Of a stretch of 64,000 nt of DNA, positions 7,755 to 17,464 are shown piece by piece. The DNA comes from Neoasaia chiangmaiensis (GTDB taxonomy: Bacteria; Pseudomonadota; Alphaproteobacteria; Acetobacterales; Acetobacteraceae): the NCBI RefSeq assembly GCF_002005465.1, contig NZ_CP014691.1, positions 1,426,001 to 1,490,000 on the forward strand, given 5' to 3'. A program made the translations under genes and the position numbers. The notes below the pieces were generated by a model. That model had not been told where the DNA came from. It was given only the letters and a program-made list of their open reading frames with translations, and did no database searches. Position 1 is the stretch's first letter, and each line of letters opens with the position of its first letter.

Positions 7755-9695
7755 ATGAGCGATACGACGAGCGCCGGACGCGAACTTTCCTGGCGCGGCG
7801 TCATCCTGGGCGCGTTGATCACCCTGGTCTTCACCGCGTCCAACATCTATCTCGGCCTGAAAATCGGGCTGACCTTCGCTTCCTCCATCCCGGCCACCGT
7901 CATCTCGATGACTGTGCTGCGCGCCCTGGGCGGCGCCACGATCCTCGAGAACAACATGGTGCAGACCCAGGCCTCCGCCGCCGGGACGCTCAGCTGCGTC
8001 TTCGCGGCGGTTCCCGCCCTGCTGATGGTCGGATACTGGAGCAGTTTCCCCTATTGGCAGACGATGCTCATATCCTGTGCGGGCGGCATGACAGGTGTTC
8101 TGTTCACCATCCCGTTGCGCCGTGCGCTCGTCACGCAGAGCGACCTGCCCTATCCGGAAGGCGTTGCCTGCGCGGAAATCCTTCATGCCTCGTCCCCCGA
8201 GGGGGACAGGGAATCGGTCAGGGCATTGGCCACGGGCGGTATCGTCGCCGCCATCTTCACCTTCCTCAGCGGCGGTCTGCGCCTCTTTTCCGATGGCGTC
8301 GGGGCGACCCTTACCGCCGGCAGCGCGATCTTCCGCATTCATGGCGGCTATTCCCTGGCCCTGCTCGCCACGGGCTACCTTGTCGGAATCGGCGGCGGCA
8401 TCGCCATGTTGCTGGGTGTCCTCATCGGTTGGGGCGTGGCCGTGCCATGGCTGACCGTGACGAACGGCAATCCGGAGCATCTCGCCCCGGCCGCGCTGGC
8501 GACGGGCCTGTGGCTGCATAAGGTTCGTTTTCTTGGCGCCGGGACCATCGCCGTTGCTGCCGTCTGGACACTGCTGGCGCTCATGCGGCCCGTGATGTGC
8601 GGCCTGTCCGAGGCACTTTCCGTCCGGACACGCGCCTTGGGCAACGATCTCGACCGCGACCTGCCGCCGACCATCATCCTCGGCCTCGGGGCCATCCTCG
8701 TCATCGTGCTGGGTATCCTGTTCACCTCCTTTCTCTGGCCTGCCGTGCCGCATGGTGCGGGCCTGATGGCGGCCGTGGCGCTCGGCCTCGTGGCCTGCGT
8801 CGCACTCGGTTTCCTCGTGGCGGCGGCGTGCGGCTACATGGCGGGCATCGTCGGGTCGTCGTCCTCCCCTATCTCGGGCATCAGCATCATCGCCGTCGTC
8901 CTGCTCAGCCTTGCCATCCTGGGCATGGAAAGCCTGAATCTTTTGCCCGCCGCCTTTTCAGCGGATCAGCAGAAGACCGCCATCGCCTTCGCACTCTTCG
9001 TTCTGACGGCGCTGACGGCATCCGCCGCCATTTCCAACGACAACCTACAGGACCTGAAAACCGGCCAGATGGTCGGTGCATCGCCCTGGCGCCAGGAGGT
9101 CGGGCTGTTGATCGGCTGCGTCGTGGGGGCGGTCGTGATCCCGCCGGTGCTGAACGTCCTTTATCAGGCCTATGGCTTCGTCGGGTCCATGCCCCATCCG
9201 GGCATGGACCCGGCACGCGCTCTGGCGGCGCCGCAGCCCGCATTGATGGCGGCTCTGGCGCAGGGAATTCTGCTGCATCGGCTGGACTGGGAGATGATCC
9301 TGATCGGGGCGGGTCTCGGCGTCGCGCTGATCCTGCTCGACCAGCTTCTGCGTCTGCGGCGGCTGGCGCTGCCGCCACTGGCGGTCGGCATGGGCATCTA
9401 TCTGCCGTCGGACGTGTCGGTGACGATCGGCATCGGCGCCGTGCTGAGCTATCTCGTCCTGCGCACGGTGCGAAACCCGAAGGGCGAGAACAGCACGGGC
9501 ACGATGATCGCCTCCGGTTTCATCGTGGGCGAGAGCCTGACGGGCGTCGTGCTGGCGGCCGTCAGCGGCGCAACGGGCGGCAGCGATGCATTGGCCCTGC
9601 CCGTGCCGGAGAGCTGGGCAACCGCCATTGGCGGGGCCGGTTTCGTTGCTGTCGCGGCCTGGTTCGCCTATCGTATTCGCGCGGCGGCAAACTAG
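7755..9695 (+). CDS. OPT family oligopeptide transporter
   Basis: 646 residues with about 15 membrane helices. The N-terminus (SWRGVILGALITLVFTASNIYLGLKIGL) and ENNMVQTQASAAGTL near residue 72 are characteristic of the bacterial OPT branch, as is SDLPYPEGVACAEIL near 135. OPT proteins are secondary transporters of small peptides or metal-chelate ligands driven by protons. An in-frame TTG codon precedes the ATG at 7755; the ATG is preferred. The upstream gene ends 68 bases before, so it could share a promoter or be separate. Confidence 0.9.
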   Translation: MSDTTSAGRELSWRGVILGALITLVFTASNIYLGLKIGLTFASSIPATVISMTVLRALGGATILENNMVQTQASAAGTLSCVFAAVPALLMVGYWSSFPYWQTMLISCAGGMTGVLFTIPLRRALVTQSDLPYPEGVACAEILHASSPEGDRESVRALATGGIVAAIFTFLSGGLRLFSDGVGATLTAGSAIFRIHGGYSLALLATGYLVGIGGGIAMLLGVLIGWGVAVPWLTVTNGNPEHLAPAALATGLWLHKVRFLGAGTIAVAAVWTLLALMRPVMCGLSEALSVRTRALGNDLDRDLPPTIILGLGAILVIVLGILFTSFLWPAVPHGAGLMAAVALGLVACVALGFLVAAACGYMAGIVGSSSSPISGISIIAVVLLSLAILGMESLNLLPAAFSADQQKTAIAFALFVLTALTASAAISNDNLQDLKTGQMVGASPWRQEVGLLIGCVVGAVVIPPVLNVLYQAYGFVGSMPHPGMDPARALAAPQPALMAALAQGILLHRLDWEMILIGAGLGVALILLDQLLRLRRLALPPLAVGMGIYLPSDVSVTIGIGAVLSYLVLRTVRNPKGENSTGTMIASGFIVGESLTGVVLAAVSGATGGSDALALPVPESWATAIGGAGFVAVAAWFAYRIRAAAN

Positions 9696-9797
9696 GTCCG
9701 TCATTGCTGTGGAATTACAGAAGCGCGCGTGGCAAACGGGGAACCCTGCCGATCGGTGTGCAAGCGCCCGGACCGGATGCAAACTGCCCGTGGAACA

Positions 9798-10376
9798 ATG
9801 ACGAAAGATCCCATGACGCCTAACTCGAGCAATCCTGCGCCCGCAACCAAAGCAGCCTTCCGCGACGCGATGAGCCTGCTGGGCGCGCCTGTCGTTGTGG
9901 TGACGACGGATGGTCCTGCCGGACGTCACGGCCTTACCGTCTCGGCCATCTGCAGTGTCAGCGATACGCCACCCACGGTTCTGGTTTGCCTCAACCGGAC
10001 AAACCGCTCCCACGAAGCTTTCCTTGCAAACCGCACGATCGGCATCAGCATCCTGGCCGCCCATCATGACGACATCGCATCCGCCTTTGCTGGCGGCACG
10101 CCGGGAACGGATCGCTTCGATCATGGCGTCTGGCGTCCTGCGCCGCATGGCGCGCCGCTGCTTGAGGGCGCGCTGATCGGCCTCGACTGTACGCTGGACG
10201 TCATCCAGAGCTCCGGCAGTCATGACGTGCTGTTCTGTCGTGTGGAAAACATTTTCCAGCACCCGGACCGTACGGAGAGCCGGGCTTCCGGCCCGCTCCA
10301 TGCCCTGGCGTGGTTCGCGCGGCGGTTCCATATGCTTCCCCTCGCCCATCCAGCCTCGAAAACCGATACGAAGTAG
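9798..10376 (+). CDS. Flavin reductase family protein (RutF/HpaC-like)
   Basis: 192 residues. The fold starts AFRDAMSLLGAPVVVVTTDGPAG, followed by GLTVSAICSVSDTPPTVLVCLNRTNRSH, the FMN-binding stretch of flavin reductases that supply reduced flavin to two-component monooxygenases. The later motif DVLFCRVENI is also usual. No partner monooxygenase is adjacent. The frame is open from 9729; the ATG at 9798 was chosen, with another at 9813. Confidence 0.85.
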   Translation: MTKDPMTPNSSNPAPATKAAFRDAMSLLGAPVVVVTTDGPAGRHGLTVSAICSVSDTPPTVLVCLNRTNRSHEAFLANRTIGISILAAHHDDIASAFAGGTPGTDRFDHGVWRPAPHGAPLLEGALIGLDCTLDVIQSSGSHDVLFCRVENIFQHPDRTESRASGPLHALAWFARRFHMLPLAHPASKTDTK

Positions 10377-10537
10377 TCGCATTCCGGAGCGCCACATTGC
10401 CGAAGGACAGGCGGGTTCGCAAGCATGGTGTCCCGGCGCGGGACGCAAGGGAAAAATCCTCGCAGTCCGTCGTCTGCCGCGCCTTGTGTCGTGATACCGC
10501 TCGCCGGGGCGATGCATGCCGGGCGTTAGCAGGATCC

Positions 10538-10849
10538 TCAGACAAACCGTCCACGCAGGAATCCCAACGCAGGTAGCGGCCGCCATGCACGCGGCAATTC
10601 AGCGCGCCTGATACTGCGGACCGAGTAACGGGGCAGTGGCTGCTGCTCGCCGATCAGGAATTGCGTGTAGGCCCGCACCTGCTGGGCGCGCCAATCACGG
10701 TCGGCCTCCGCCGCGCTCTGGCTGGCATGGACATCCGCAATGCGTGACTGCCGTCCCTGCTGGGCGATGACCGCCCAGAGCGTATCGACATTCGGCAAAG
10801 GGGGACGAAAGGCAATGATCTGGTTCACGCGAAGACAACTCCCCGGCAA
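10538..10849 (-). CDS. Hypothetical protein
   Basis: 103 residues, no membrane segment or signal. A mixed N-terminal stretch (NVDTLWAVIAQQGRQSR) is followed by a helical, charged middle (SAAEADRDWRAQQVRAYTQFL) and an Arg/Pro-rich C-terminus. I do not recognise a family. Coding is plausible but unproven. The 161 bases between flavin reductase and this gene hold nothing else visible. Confidence 0.4.
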   Translation of the reverse strand: MPGSCLRVNQIIAFRPPLPNVDTLWAVIAQQGRQSRIADVHASQSAAEADRDWRAQQVRAYTQFLIGEQQPLPRYSVRSIRRAELPRAWRPLPALGFLRGRFV

Positions 10850-11074
10850 GCGAATAGCGCCCCATGCAGCGCATTCGAAAGGGAACGCACGGCCCGGCCA
10901 TGCTTTTCATCGACAGTGCCGACAGGACACGCACTTTTTTCCTATCGGATCACGGGCAGGCTGCCGGATCAAGTCGCCAGACCGTGCAAACTTGCCGAGT
11001 GCTTCGCCTGATTGTAAGCCGTTGCAAGACGGCACGATATGTCCATCCACTGTCCTATCACTCGCGAGGTTTCC

Positions 11075-11419
11075 ATGCTGCGCCTTCTTGTCATCGTGCT
11101 ATTTCTGGTCGTGCTGATTACTTTCGCGCTCAGCAACCCGGATCCGGAATCCTTGTGGGTCGTGTCCTATGGCTGGCAACTGTCGATCGGCGTCCTGACG
11201 CTGGGCGTGGGCGTTGCGAGTTTCCTGATCGGCGCGTTCGTCATGTGGATCGGCGAACTCCGACAGCGCAGCCGCGCCCGACGCGCCGAGAGCCAGGTCC
11301 GCAAGCTTGAATCCCAACTGATCGACCTGCATCAGCAGCTCGGCCGTTATACGGCGGCAACACCAGCCACGGCGACCGAGACACCTGCCGCCTACCCTGC
11401 CGCCACGCCTGGAATCTGA
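11075..11419 (+). CDS. LapA-domain membrane protein
   Basis: 114 residues: two membrane helices (about 2-20 and 36-60) with FALSNPDPESLWVVSYGWQLSIG between them, the usual signature of the LapA/YciS domain. A basic helix (RQRSRARRAESQVRKLESQL) follows, then an Ala/Thr/Pro tail. In E. coli the relatives (LapA/LapB) help tune lipopolysaccharide synthesis. It ends 4 bases before pyrF and is probably cotranscribed with pyrF and trpF. In many proteobacteria the same domain precedes pyrF. Confidence 0.75.
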   Translation: MLRLLVIVLFLVVLITFALSNPDPESLWVVSYGWQLSIGVLTLGVGVASFLIGAFVMWIGELRQRSRARRAESQVRKLESQLIDLHQQLGRYTAATPATATETPAAYPAATPGI

Positions 11420-11423
11420 GCCC

Positions 11424-12128
11424 ATGGCAGCAACCCGGCTGATCGTCGCGCTTGACACGCAGGACATGACGCAGGCGCGACAATGGGCAACGCAGCTCGA
11501 CGGCCATGTCGATGCGATCAAGCTGGGTATGGAATTTACCTATGCGCAAGGGCTGGATGCGATCCGTCAAATAGCGGACGGCCGCACCCTGTTCCTCGAT
11601 CTCAAGCTGCATGACATCCCTAATACGGTCGCCAAGGGGCTGACAAGTCTCGCGCCGTTGCAGCCGGCCATGCTGACCATCCATGCATCGGGTGGCCGGG
11701 AGATGATCCGCGCGGCGCGTGAGGCGGTCGATGCGGCCTATCCGGCTGATCGTCGGCCGCTCATTCTGGCCGTTACGGTCCTGACGAGCATGGACGCTGC
11801 GGCATTGCACGATATCGGAATCGACCGAACGCCGCAGGAGCAGGTCGTGCGTCTCGGACAACTGGCGATCGAGGCCGGGGCGGACGGGCTCGTTTGTTCC
11901 GCGCAGGAGATTGCACCTTTGCGGAACGCCTTGGGCAGGCGCCCGGTGCTGGTCGTGCCGGGCATTCGACCGGCCGGTAGCGCCTCGGACGACCAGAAGC
12001 GCATCATGACGCCCGCCCAGGCCGCCCGAGCTGGCGCGGACTGGATTGTGGTGGGGCGACCGATTACACGCTCGCCCGACCCGACCGCCGCCGCTTCCGC
12101 CATCCAGGCCGAACTGGCTGACGCCTGA
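11424..12128 (+). CDS. pyrF: Orotidine 5'-phosphate decarboxylase
   Basis: 234 residues, a TIM barrel that decarboxylates OMP to UMP in the last step of pyrimidine synthesis. The catalytic Asp-Lys-x-x-Asp signature is in DLKLHDIPNT (near residue 60), the phosphate loop is VVPGIRP, and the second phosphate contact is WIVVGRPIT near 210. Length is normal. Spacing to the upstream LapA-like gene is 4 bases and to trpF 12 bases, so the three form one transcription unit. Confidence 0.95.
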   Translation: MAATRLIVALDTQDMTQARQWATQLDGHVDAIKLGMEFTYAQGLDAIRQIADGRTLFLDLKLHDIPNTVAKGLTSLAPLQPAMLTIHASGGREMIRAAREAVDAAYPADRRPLILAVTVLTSMDAAALHDIGIDRTPQEQVVRLGQLAIEAGADGLVCSAQEIAPLRNALGRRPVLVVPGIRPAGSASDDQKRIMTPAQAARAGADWIVVGRPITRSPDPTAAASAIQAELADA

Positions 12129-12140
12129 AGAGAGCCGGCC

Positions 12141-12785
12141 ATGACCATAGGCGTGAAAATCTGCGGGCTGACGGAAGAAAACGGGCTTCATGCCGCCATT
12201 GACTCTGGCGCGGACTGGATCGGCTTTGTGTTCTTTCCACGTTCGCCGCGCTTCGTTTCCATACGCCGCGCCACGGAACTGGTGCAAAAGATACCGGCAG
12301 GCGGGCCGGCGCGTGTCGGCCTGTTCGTCAAGGCCTCCGACGATGACATCGCCAGCGTCCTGACCGATGTCGAACTCGATGTGCTCCAGATTTACGACAC
12401 ACCGCAACGCGCCGAGGCCATTCGCCGCCGTTTCGGCCTACCGGTCTGGCAGGCCTGCGGGATCACCAGATCGGAAGATCTCCCACAGGCAACCGTCCTC
12501 GATGGTTTCGTGATCGAAGCACGTGCGGGCTCGCAGGCGACCAGACCTGGCGGTAATGGCCAGACTTTCGACTGGCGTTTGACGCGAGACTGGCCAGCCC
12601 CCGCGACGTGGCTGCTGGCCGGGGGTCTGACACCCGCAAACGTGGGGACCGCCATCGCGCAAAGTGGCGCACAGGCGGTGGATGTTTCGTCCGGGGTTGA
12701 AGCAAGCCTTGGCGTAAAGGATCCCGCGCTGATCCGAAAGTTCATTCAGGCTGCAAGAGGCTCTTGCCTTCCTGCCGGAAATTGA
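12141..12785 (+). CDS. trpF: Phosphoribosylanthranilate isomerase
   Basis: 214 residues. It isomerises phosphoribosylanthranilate to CdRP in tryptophan synthesis. VKICGLTEE at residues 5-13 carries the catalytic Cys, DWIGFVFFPRSPRFV follows, and LLAGGLTPANV and AVDVSSGVE near the C-terminus form the phosphate site with the catalytic Asp. pyrF immediately upstream and trpF are a common alphaproteobacterial pair; trpB and trpA are not adjacent here. Confidence 0.95.
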   Translation: MTIGVKICGLTEENGLHAAIDSGADWIGFVFFPRSPRFVSIRRATELVQKIPAGGPARVGLFVKASDDDIASVLTDVELDVLQIYDTPQRAEAIRRRFGLPVWQACGITRSEDLPQATVLDGFVIEARAGSQATRPGGNGQTFDWRLTRDWPAPATWLLAGGLTPANVGTAIAQSGAQAVDVSSGVEASLGVKDPALIRKFIQAARGSCLPAGN

Positions 12786-12804
12786 TATGGTCCGCCCGCT
12801 CGCT

Positions 12805-12895
12805 GGAGAGATGGCCGAGCGGCTTAAGGCGCACGCTTGGAAAGCGTGTGTACGTTAATAGCGTACCGTGGGTTCGAATCCCACTCTCTCCGCCA
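12805..12895 (+). tRNA. tRNA-Ser(GGA)
   Basis: 91 bases with the CCA end encoded. The acceptor GGAGAGA pairs with TCTCTCC (7 bp). The anticodon stem CACGC/GCGTG holds loop TTGGAAA with anticodon GGA at 12839-12841. A long variable arm (tgtacgttaatagcgtac) marks a class II tRNA. The T-loop GGTTCGAATCC is intact. Read directly. Confidence 0.95.
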
Positions 12896-12984
12896 GTTAA
12901 TCCATTGAAAAATCACGGAAATCATTCTCACTAAAAGTGAGAGCGGGATTTCTCCAAAACTCTTCTCCAAAATGGAGAAACAGA

Positions 12985-13196
12985 ATGCTTCTCTATCTGG
13001 TGGCGGTCATGGATTGGCACACGCGCAAGGTGCTGTCCTGGCGTCTGTCGAACACAATGGATGCGAAGTTCTACGTCGACGCACGCCGGGATGCGCTGGT
13101 GCGCTAGCCACCCCGCAGATTTTCAACATGGGCCAGGGTTCACAATTCACGACACCCCGGTTCACCGAGGTCCTGGAACGACGACATCCGCCGTGA
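12985..13196 (+). pseudogene. IS3-family transposase (orfB) fragment
   Basis: A short reading frame gives YLVAVMDWHTRKVLSWRLSN then DAKFYVD, the rve integrase core of IS3-family orfB. It stops at 13105-13107 and continues in another frame as PQIFNMGQGSQFTTPRFTEVL. So there is at least one frameshift, and both ends of the gene are missing. It is immediately downstream of tRNA-Ser, a common insertion place for mobile DNA. Confidence 0.8.
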
Positions 13197-13205
13197 GGCT
13201 CCTCG

Positions 13206-13450
13206 AGGCCTTGCCCGACAAGCCTCGCCATGTCGTCTGCGACAGGGGCTCGCGGCCGGTCATCCCGCCGAAACGCAACGAGTCACCCATCGCCTGTCCA
13301 AAATGGACGTATCGTCATCGCCCTCTGGCCGAGAACCTGTGGGCGCGTCTCAAAAAATGGAGAGCCGTCGCCACCCGATACGAGAAGACCGCAACATCCT
13401 TCCTCTCTGTGATCTGCATCACAGCCGCCGCAGATCATATCAAGACCTAA
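13206..13450 (+). pseudogene. IS5-family transposase C-terminal fragment
   Basis: Translation gives RPVIPPKRNESPI, then RHRPLAENLWARLKKWRAVATRYEKTATSFLSVI to a stop at 13450. This is the C-terminal part of IS5-group DDE transposases (R-x3-E-N/x-x-R-L-K-x-x-R-x-A-T-R-Y-x-K). It has no N-terminal part. It abuts the IS3 fragment, so two unrelated insertion sequences have left scrap here. Confidence 0.75.
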
Positions 13451-13456
13451 CAGGCG

Positions 13457-16324
13457 CTAGAAATGAACCTGGGCCTTCAGGTAGATGTAGCGGCCAGCAT
13501 AGTCATACATCCCGGGAGACGTGTTGTAATCGCCATTGGCATAGAAATTCGGGTCTCGTCCACCGATGTTCTTTACGCCGGCCGTTACGTTATAGCGACT
13601 GCCGTGGTAGGTCGCGAAGACATCATGATACCAGGCCTGATTCGTCTTCCACCACAGCGACAGACCGGGACCGTAAGCGGTATTCGGGTAATAATTAAAG
13701 CCGTCGATGAAGCGAATCATATAGGTAAAGCTCCACGGACCGTGCGTAAACGTCGCCGTTCCATTCGCCACCCATTTCGGCGGACCAGCGTCTGTCCCCA
13801 GATAGCTGATGAGAGGTTCACCATCCTGGCTTTGTTCTTTGTAGGACATGACGTCCTGAATATCGGCACCGAAGGACAGCGCATTTTCATAGCCGAGCGG
13901 TTGCACATACGATGCGTTTATATCCATCCCATCCTCGATGAACGCGCCGGTGTTGGTATGCAGGCGCGCAACCGGATTGAGCTGGCCGTTGATGTCGCGG
14001 CCGTTGAGAATTGAACAATAGCTGCTCGACAGGTTCACGCTTTCGTAACAGCCATTCAGTTCCGTCGGCAGCGATGGATAGCCAATTGTTTCGGTAATAT
14101 GCGTATGAAAATAATCTATCGAAGCCGTGAAGCCGGGTAGCCAGCGCGGTGTCAGGATGGTGCCAATCGTATAGGTGCGGGACAGTTCAGGTTGAAGCTC
14201 AGGATTACCGCCCGTGGCGTATTTGAGCGAACCATTGGTCTGCTTGAAATTATTGGGATCGACCCCCTGCTTGCGGCAATTGGCTGCAATCGTAGGCTGT
14301 ACTGCCGTATCGAACGTCGAGAGATAGGCACAGGGATCGCGCGTGCTTGTCAGGCTGACGACACGAGCGCGATAAAGGTCCTGGATCGTTGGTGCACGGA
14401 AGCCCGTGGAAATATTGGCACGAAAACTGATATCCTGCGTCGGCGCATAAATCAGACCGGCGTGCCAGTTATAGGTTTGTCCGAAAGTATTGTAATTCGA
14501 GAACCGGCCCGAGACCTCCGCCGAGAGGGCCTTGGCAGCCGGCAGATCCTTGAGCAGCGGAATGCTGGTTTCCCCGAATACCTCGGTGACGTTGTAACCG
14601 CCGCCCGTATCACCGCGCGCCAGATTGGAATTCAGTCCCGCCATATCCTCCGGCGACGCGTGGAAATAGCCGTCGAGGCTCCGGTGCTCGACACCAAGTG
14701 CGATGCCCAACGGACCATAGGGTAACTTGGCAAGATGTTTGTTCGCGACCGTGAACTGCACATCGCGCAGTTCTTGCCCCGAGGGTTCGACATCCGTGAA
14801 GCCAATATAATTCCGCGCCTGTTGAGACATGGCGCCATTATTCACGAACGGATTCCATGATGCACAACCTGCGACGCTGGCACAGAGACCGGGATCGTAA
14901 TAACCCGCCGTCGAGCCGGCGCCGCCTGTCTGATGGAAGCCAAGCGCATTCTCCATATTACGCCAGTTGACGTCTTCGCTCTCGGAGTAATGATTGACGG
15001 TCTTGCCGTAGGAATAAAAGAAGTCATACGTCCAGCCGCCCGTATGCGGCAGAAGGCCCCGTGCACCACCTGTAAACTGGAAGGTGTTTATATTTTCGTA
15101 ATCGTAACGACGACCAAGCTGAAACATCCGGTTATAGAGTGCCACGTCCTCGCCGAAAGGATTGCCCGGCTCGCCCGAAGGCACGACCATGGCCCCGGAA
15201 TTGCCGTTCACAGTCGAGACTGGCGTGGCAATATACATGGGCGTGCCATAGGCCTGGCTTTGCGTATGGCTGTAATTCGCTGTCATGTAGAGCTGGAGAT
15301 AACGGTTGACCTCATAATGACCGTTCGCCGCCAGTGTGCCGACCTGCTGTTCGGAAATGATCTGATTATCCTGAGAGTAATCGTAATTATCATTCCAGCT
15401 ATAGGGGCTGTAGCTGCCATCGCCATTGGAGATTACGGAATGAGGCACGCCGTCGCTTGCACCGGCAAGTGGCCTGCCGCCGTTGAGTGCAGCGTAAACG
15501 GGACGCGGCCCATACTGGGAGCCGAAATATTGTGCGTCGCCGGGCGGGTTGTTGACCTTGGCCTCCTGCATCGCCCACTTTCTGGCATCCGCTGCCATGG
15601 GCGCCTGGTAATTGTAGGAGCCGGCAATCGTAAAATTGCCCTTATCGTGGTCGAAGTTGAAGCCATGGGCGATTGTCACCGCCGCAGTCTGATCGTCACC
15701 ATACTCACTGATGCCGCCGTTGGCGGTCACTGTCGTGCCCGTAAAATTCTTCTTGAGGATGATATTGACCACGCCTGCGATGGCATCCGAACCGTAGGTC
15801 GTGGATGAGCCATCCTTGAGAATTTCGATCCGATCGATCATCGCGGGGACGATCGAGTTCATGTCGGGACAATCCGCCGCGCCGTTTCCGTTCACCATGC
15901 GATGTCCATCGAGCAGCACCAGGGTACGCGCCGTGCCAAGGCTGCGAATATTGAGGCAGGATCCACCATTATTACTATAGGTATTTCCCGAGAAGCCCAT
16001 GGACGGGATATGCGCGAAGATATCGCCCGTCGTCATCGACGAGGATTGCTGGATCTGGTCTGCCGTGATGACCGTCACGGGCTGGATTTCGGCGGTCTCC
16101 TTCGCACCGAGATGGGTGCCAACCACCGTGATGGTCTCGCTGCGATCCGCTGTCGAGGTGCTCGATTTCGTCGTGCTTTTTGCACTGTTCCTGATCGCCT
16201 GCCCGGTCGTCGTGCCGGGAAGTGAGATGATCTGCGCGCGGGCGGTGACCGTCCAGCCTGCGGCGAGTGGCAAGGCAAGCGCAAGTACCGAGATCCGACG
16301 TATTGTCCCATTGTCCCGTTGCAT
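13457..16324 (-). CDS. TonB-dependent outer membrane receptor
   Basis: 955 residues. The signal peptide ends near WTVTARAQ. A TonB plug (about residues 60-190) contains TVIT-type strands, NIRSLGTARTLVLLDGHRM and the DRIEILKDGSSTTYGSDAIAGVVNIILKK signature. The barrel occupies the rest, ending in an aromatic residue (KAQVHF) as expected for outer-membrane insertion. The ATG at 16324 is preferred over one 8 codons upstream because GGAAGGAG precedes it. Substrate unknown; this plug type is common in large sphingomonad and acetic acid bacterial receptors. Base use looks more AT-rich than in neighbours, and its 3' end is 6 bases from the IS scrap. Confidence 0.9.
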   Translation of the reverse strand: MQRDNGTIRRISVLALALPLAAGWTVTARAQIISLPGTTTGQAIRNSAKSTTKSSTSTADRSETITVVGTHLGAKETAEIQPVTVITADQIQQSSSMTTGDIFAHIPSMGFSGNTYSNNGGSCLNIRSLGTARTLVLLDGHRMVNGNGAADCPDMNSIVPAMIDRIEILKDGSSTTYGSDAIAGVVNIILKKNFTGTTVTANGGISEYGDDQTAAVTIAHGFNFDHDKGNFTIAGSYNYQAPMAADARKWAMQEAKVNNPPGDAQYFGSQYGPRPVYAALNGGRPLAGASDGVPHSVISNGDGSYSPYSWNDNYDYSQDNQIISEQQVGTLAANGHYEVNRYLQLYMTANYSHTQSQAYGTPMYIATPVSTVNGNSGAMVVPSGEPGNPFGEDVALYNRMFQLGRRYDYENINTFQFTGGARGLLPHTGGWTYDFFYSYGKTVNHYSESEDVNWRNMENALGFHQTGGAGSTAGYYDPGLCASVAGCASWNPFVNNGAMSQQARNYIGFTDVEPSGQELRDVQFTVANKHLAKLPYGPLGIALGVEHRSLDGYFHASPEDMAGLNSNLARGDTGGGYNVTEVFGETSIPLLKDLPAAKALSAEVSGRFSNYNTFGQTYNWHAGLIYAPTQDISFRANISTGFRAPTIQDLYRARVVSLTSTRDPCAYLSTFDTAVQPTIAANCRKQGVDPNNFKQTNGSLKYATGGNPELQPELSRTYTIGTILTPRWLPGFTASIDYFHTHITETIGYPSLPTELNGCYESVNLSSSYCSILNGRDINGQLNPVARLHTNTGAFIEDGMDINASYVQPLGYENALSFGADIQDVMSYKEQSQDGEPLISYLGTDAGPPKWVANGTATFTHGPWSFTYMIRFIDGFNYYPNTAYGPGLSLWWKTNQAWYHDVFATYHGSRYNVTAGVKNIGGRDPNFYANGDYNTSPGMYDYAGRYIYLKAQVHF

Positions 16325-16976
16325 AAACGAAGCTCCTTCCGCATGCACCCGACGTTCCGATATAGGAACGTTGCCTTAGAAGAACTTCGTCAGTCTATTG
16401 CAGAGTCGGCTGCAACCAATAACCTGTCGTTATCGCCTTGGGGAAAGATGCCCCGCTAATTTTCGACCGGTGCCCCCAGGCGGAAACCATATCTATGCCG
16501 TTTTGATGCCCGTGGTTGCTCTCCTCCTGCTGCTCTGGCCTCAAAAAACAACCAGTCCGATGCTGTCGAAATATGCGTAATGCTATCGCGGGCTATAAAA
16601 TCGGGAACGACGGTACTTTTATGTGAACCATTCCGGAATGAGAACGAGAATGTCGTCAGAAATGGGACAGTAACGCTGCGAACACGCCCGTTCGTGAATT
16701 CAGCCTGGTCTTGATTTCGAAGCGCATAAAAACTGTTGCCGAACATAGCCCCGATGCGGCGGCAATGCTCATCTGGCGTCGAGCTGACAGGGGTTGTCGG
16801 GATTGCGCCCCTGCGCGGGTTGGCAACAAGGCTTTCCGAGGAATGGTCAAGAAATGGAAACGCAGCATTTATATCATTTCCATTTTTTTGGTTTTATTGC
16901 ACGCTAAAAATACCGCTAACGCCGAGGGGAAACCTCCGCCCCGGTTCCACATGCCTGCCATATGAAAGATAGCGCC
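16325..16976. other. Intergenic region without a recognisable gene
   Basis: About 650 bases between the TonB receptor start and the DoxX gene. Short frames occur on both strands but none has a convincing start, motif or codon pattern. The TonB promoter must be in the first part. Nothing else can be supported. Confidence 0.5.
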
Positions 16977-17387
16977 ATGAACACTGCCCTCCCCCGCGAC
17001 CCGACACTTCTGGTCGCCCGCGTCCTTCTGGCATCCCTCTTCGTCCTGATGGGATGGGGCAAACTTACCGGCTTCACCGCGACGGTGGGTTACATGGCGA
17101 ACACCGGAGCGCCGCTTCCCGCCCTGTCCGCCATCATCGCCGTCATCACCGAACTGGGTATCGGCATCGCCCTCCTCGCAGGCTTTCTGACAACCCCGCT
17201 GTCAGTAATTCTGGCCATCTATACCATTGCAACCGCCTTCATCGGGCATCATTACTGGACGTTCAGCGGAATGGCGCGCTACGACATGTGGATCCACTTC
17301 TACAAGAACTTCAGCATCGCCGGCGGCCTGCTTGCCCTTGCCGCGACTGGCGCTGGACGCTTCTCCCTGGATGCATACCGCCGATAA
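16977..17387 (+). CDS. DoxX family membrane protein
   Basis: 136 residues, four membrane helices. LLVARVLLASLFVLMGWGKLTGF near the start and PALSAIIAVITELGIGIALLAG in the second helix are DoxX signatures. Members sit in the inner membrane and are linked to quinone or thiol redox balance. The start at 16977 gives the normal N-terminus; an ATG at 16962 is in frame. It sits beside a wrbA remnant, a LysR regulator and a pirin gene, a combination seen in oxidative/quinone stress groups. Confidence 0.85.
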   Translation: MNTALPRDPTLLVARVLLASLFVLMGWGKLTGFTATVGYMANTGAPLPALSAIIAVITELGIGIALLAGFLTTPLSVILAIYTIATAFIGHHYWTFSGMARYDMWIHFYKNFSIAGGLLALAATGAGRFSLDAYRR

Positions 17388-17396
17388 CGCACCATG

Positions 17397-17427
17397 AAGA
17401 TCGGGAAACACAGGCTTTCCCGATCTT
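17397..17427 (+). terminator. Hairpin after the DoxX gene
   Basis: AAGATCGGGAAA pairs perfectly with TTTCCCGATCTT across a 7-base loop (12 bp stem), 10 bases after the DoxX stop. The following T content is low, so termination is likely but not certain. Confidence 0.55.
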
Positions 17428-17464
17428 CTCTGGTACCGTCCTTTTCAGGACATAAGGTTATGCG

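Noticed and set aside
16456-16746. 96-residue minus-strand frame upstream of the TonB receptor
   Set aside because: No motif, no ribosome-binding site and codon pattern unlike neighbours.
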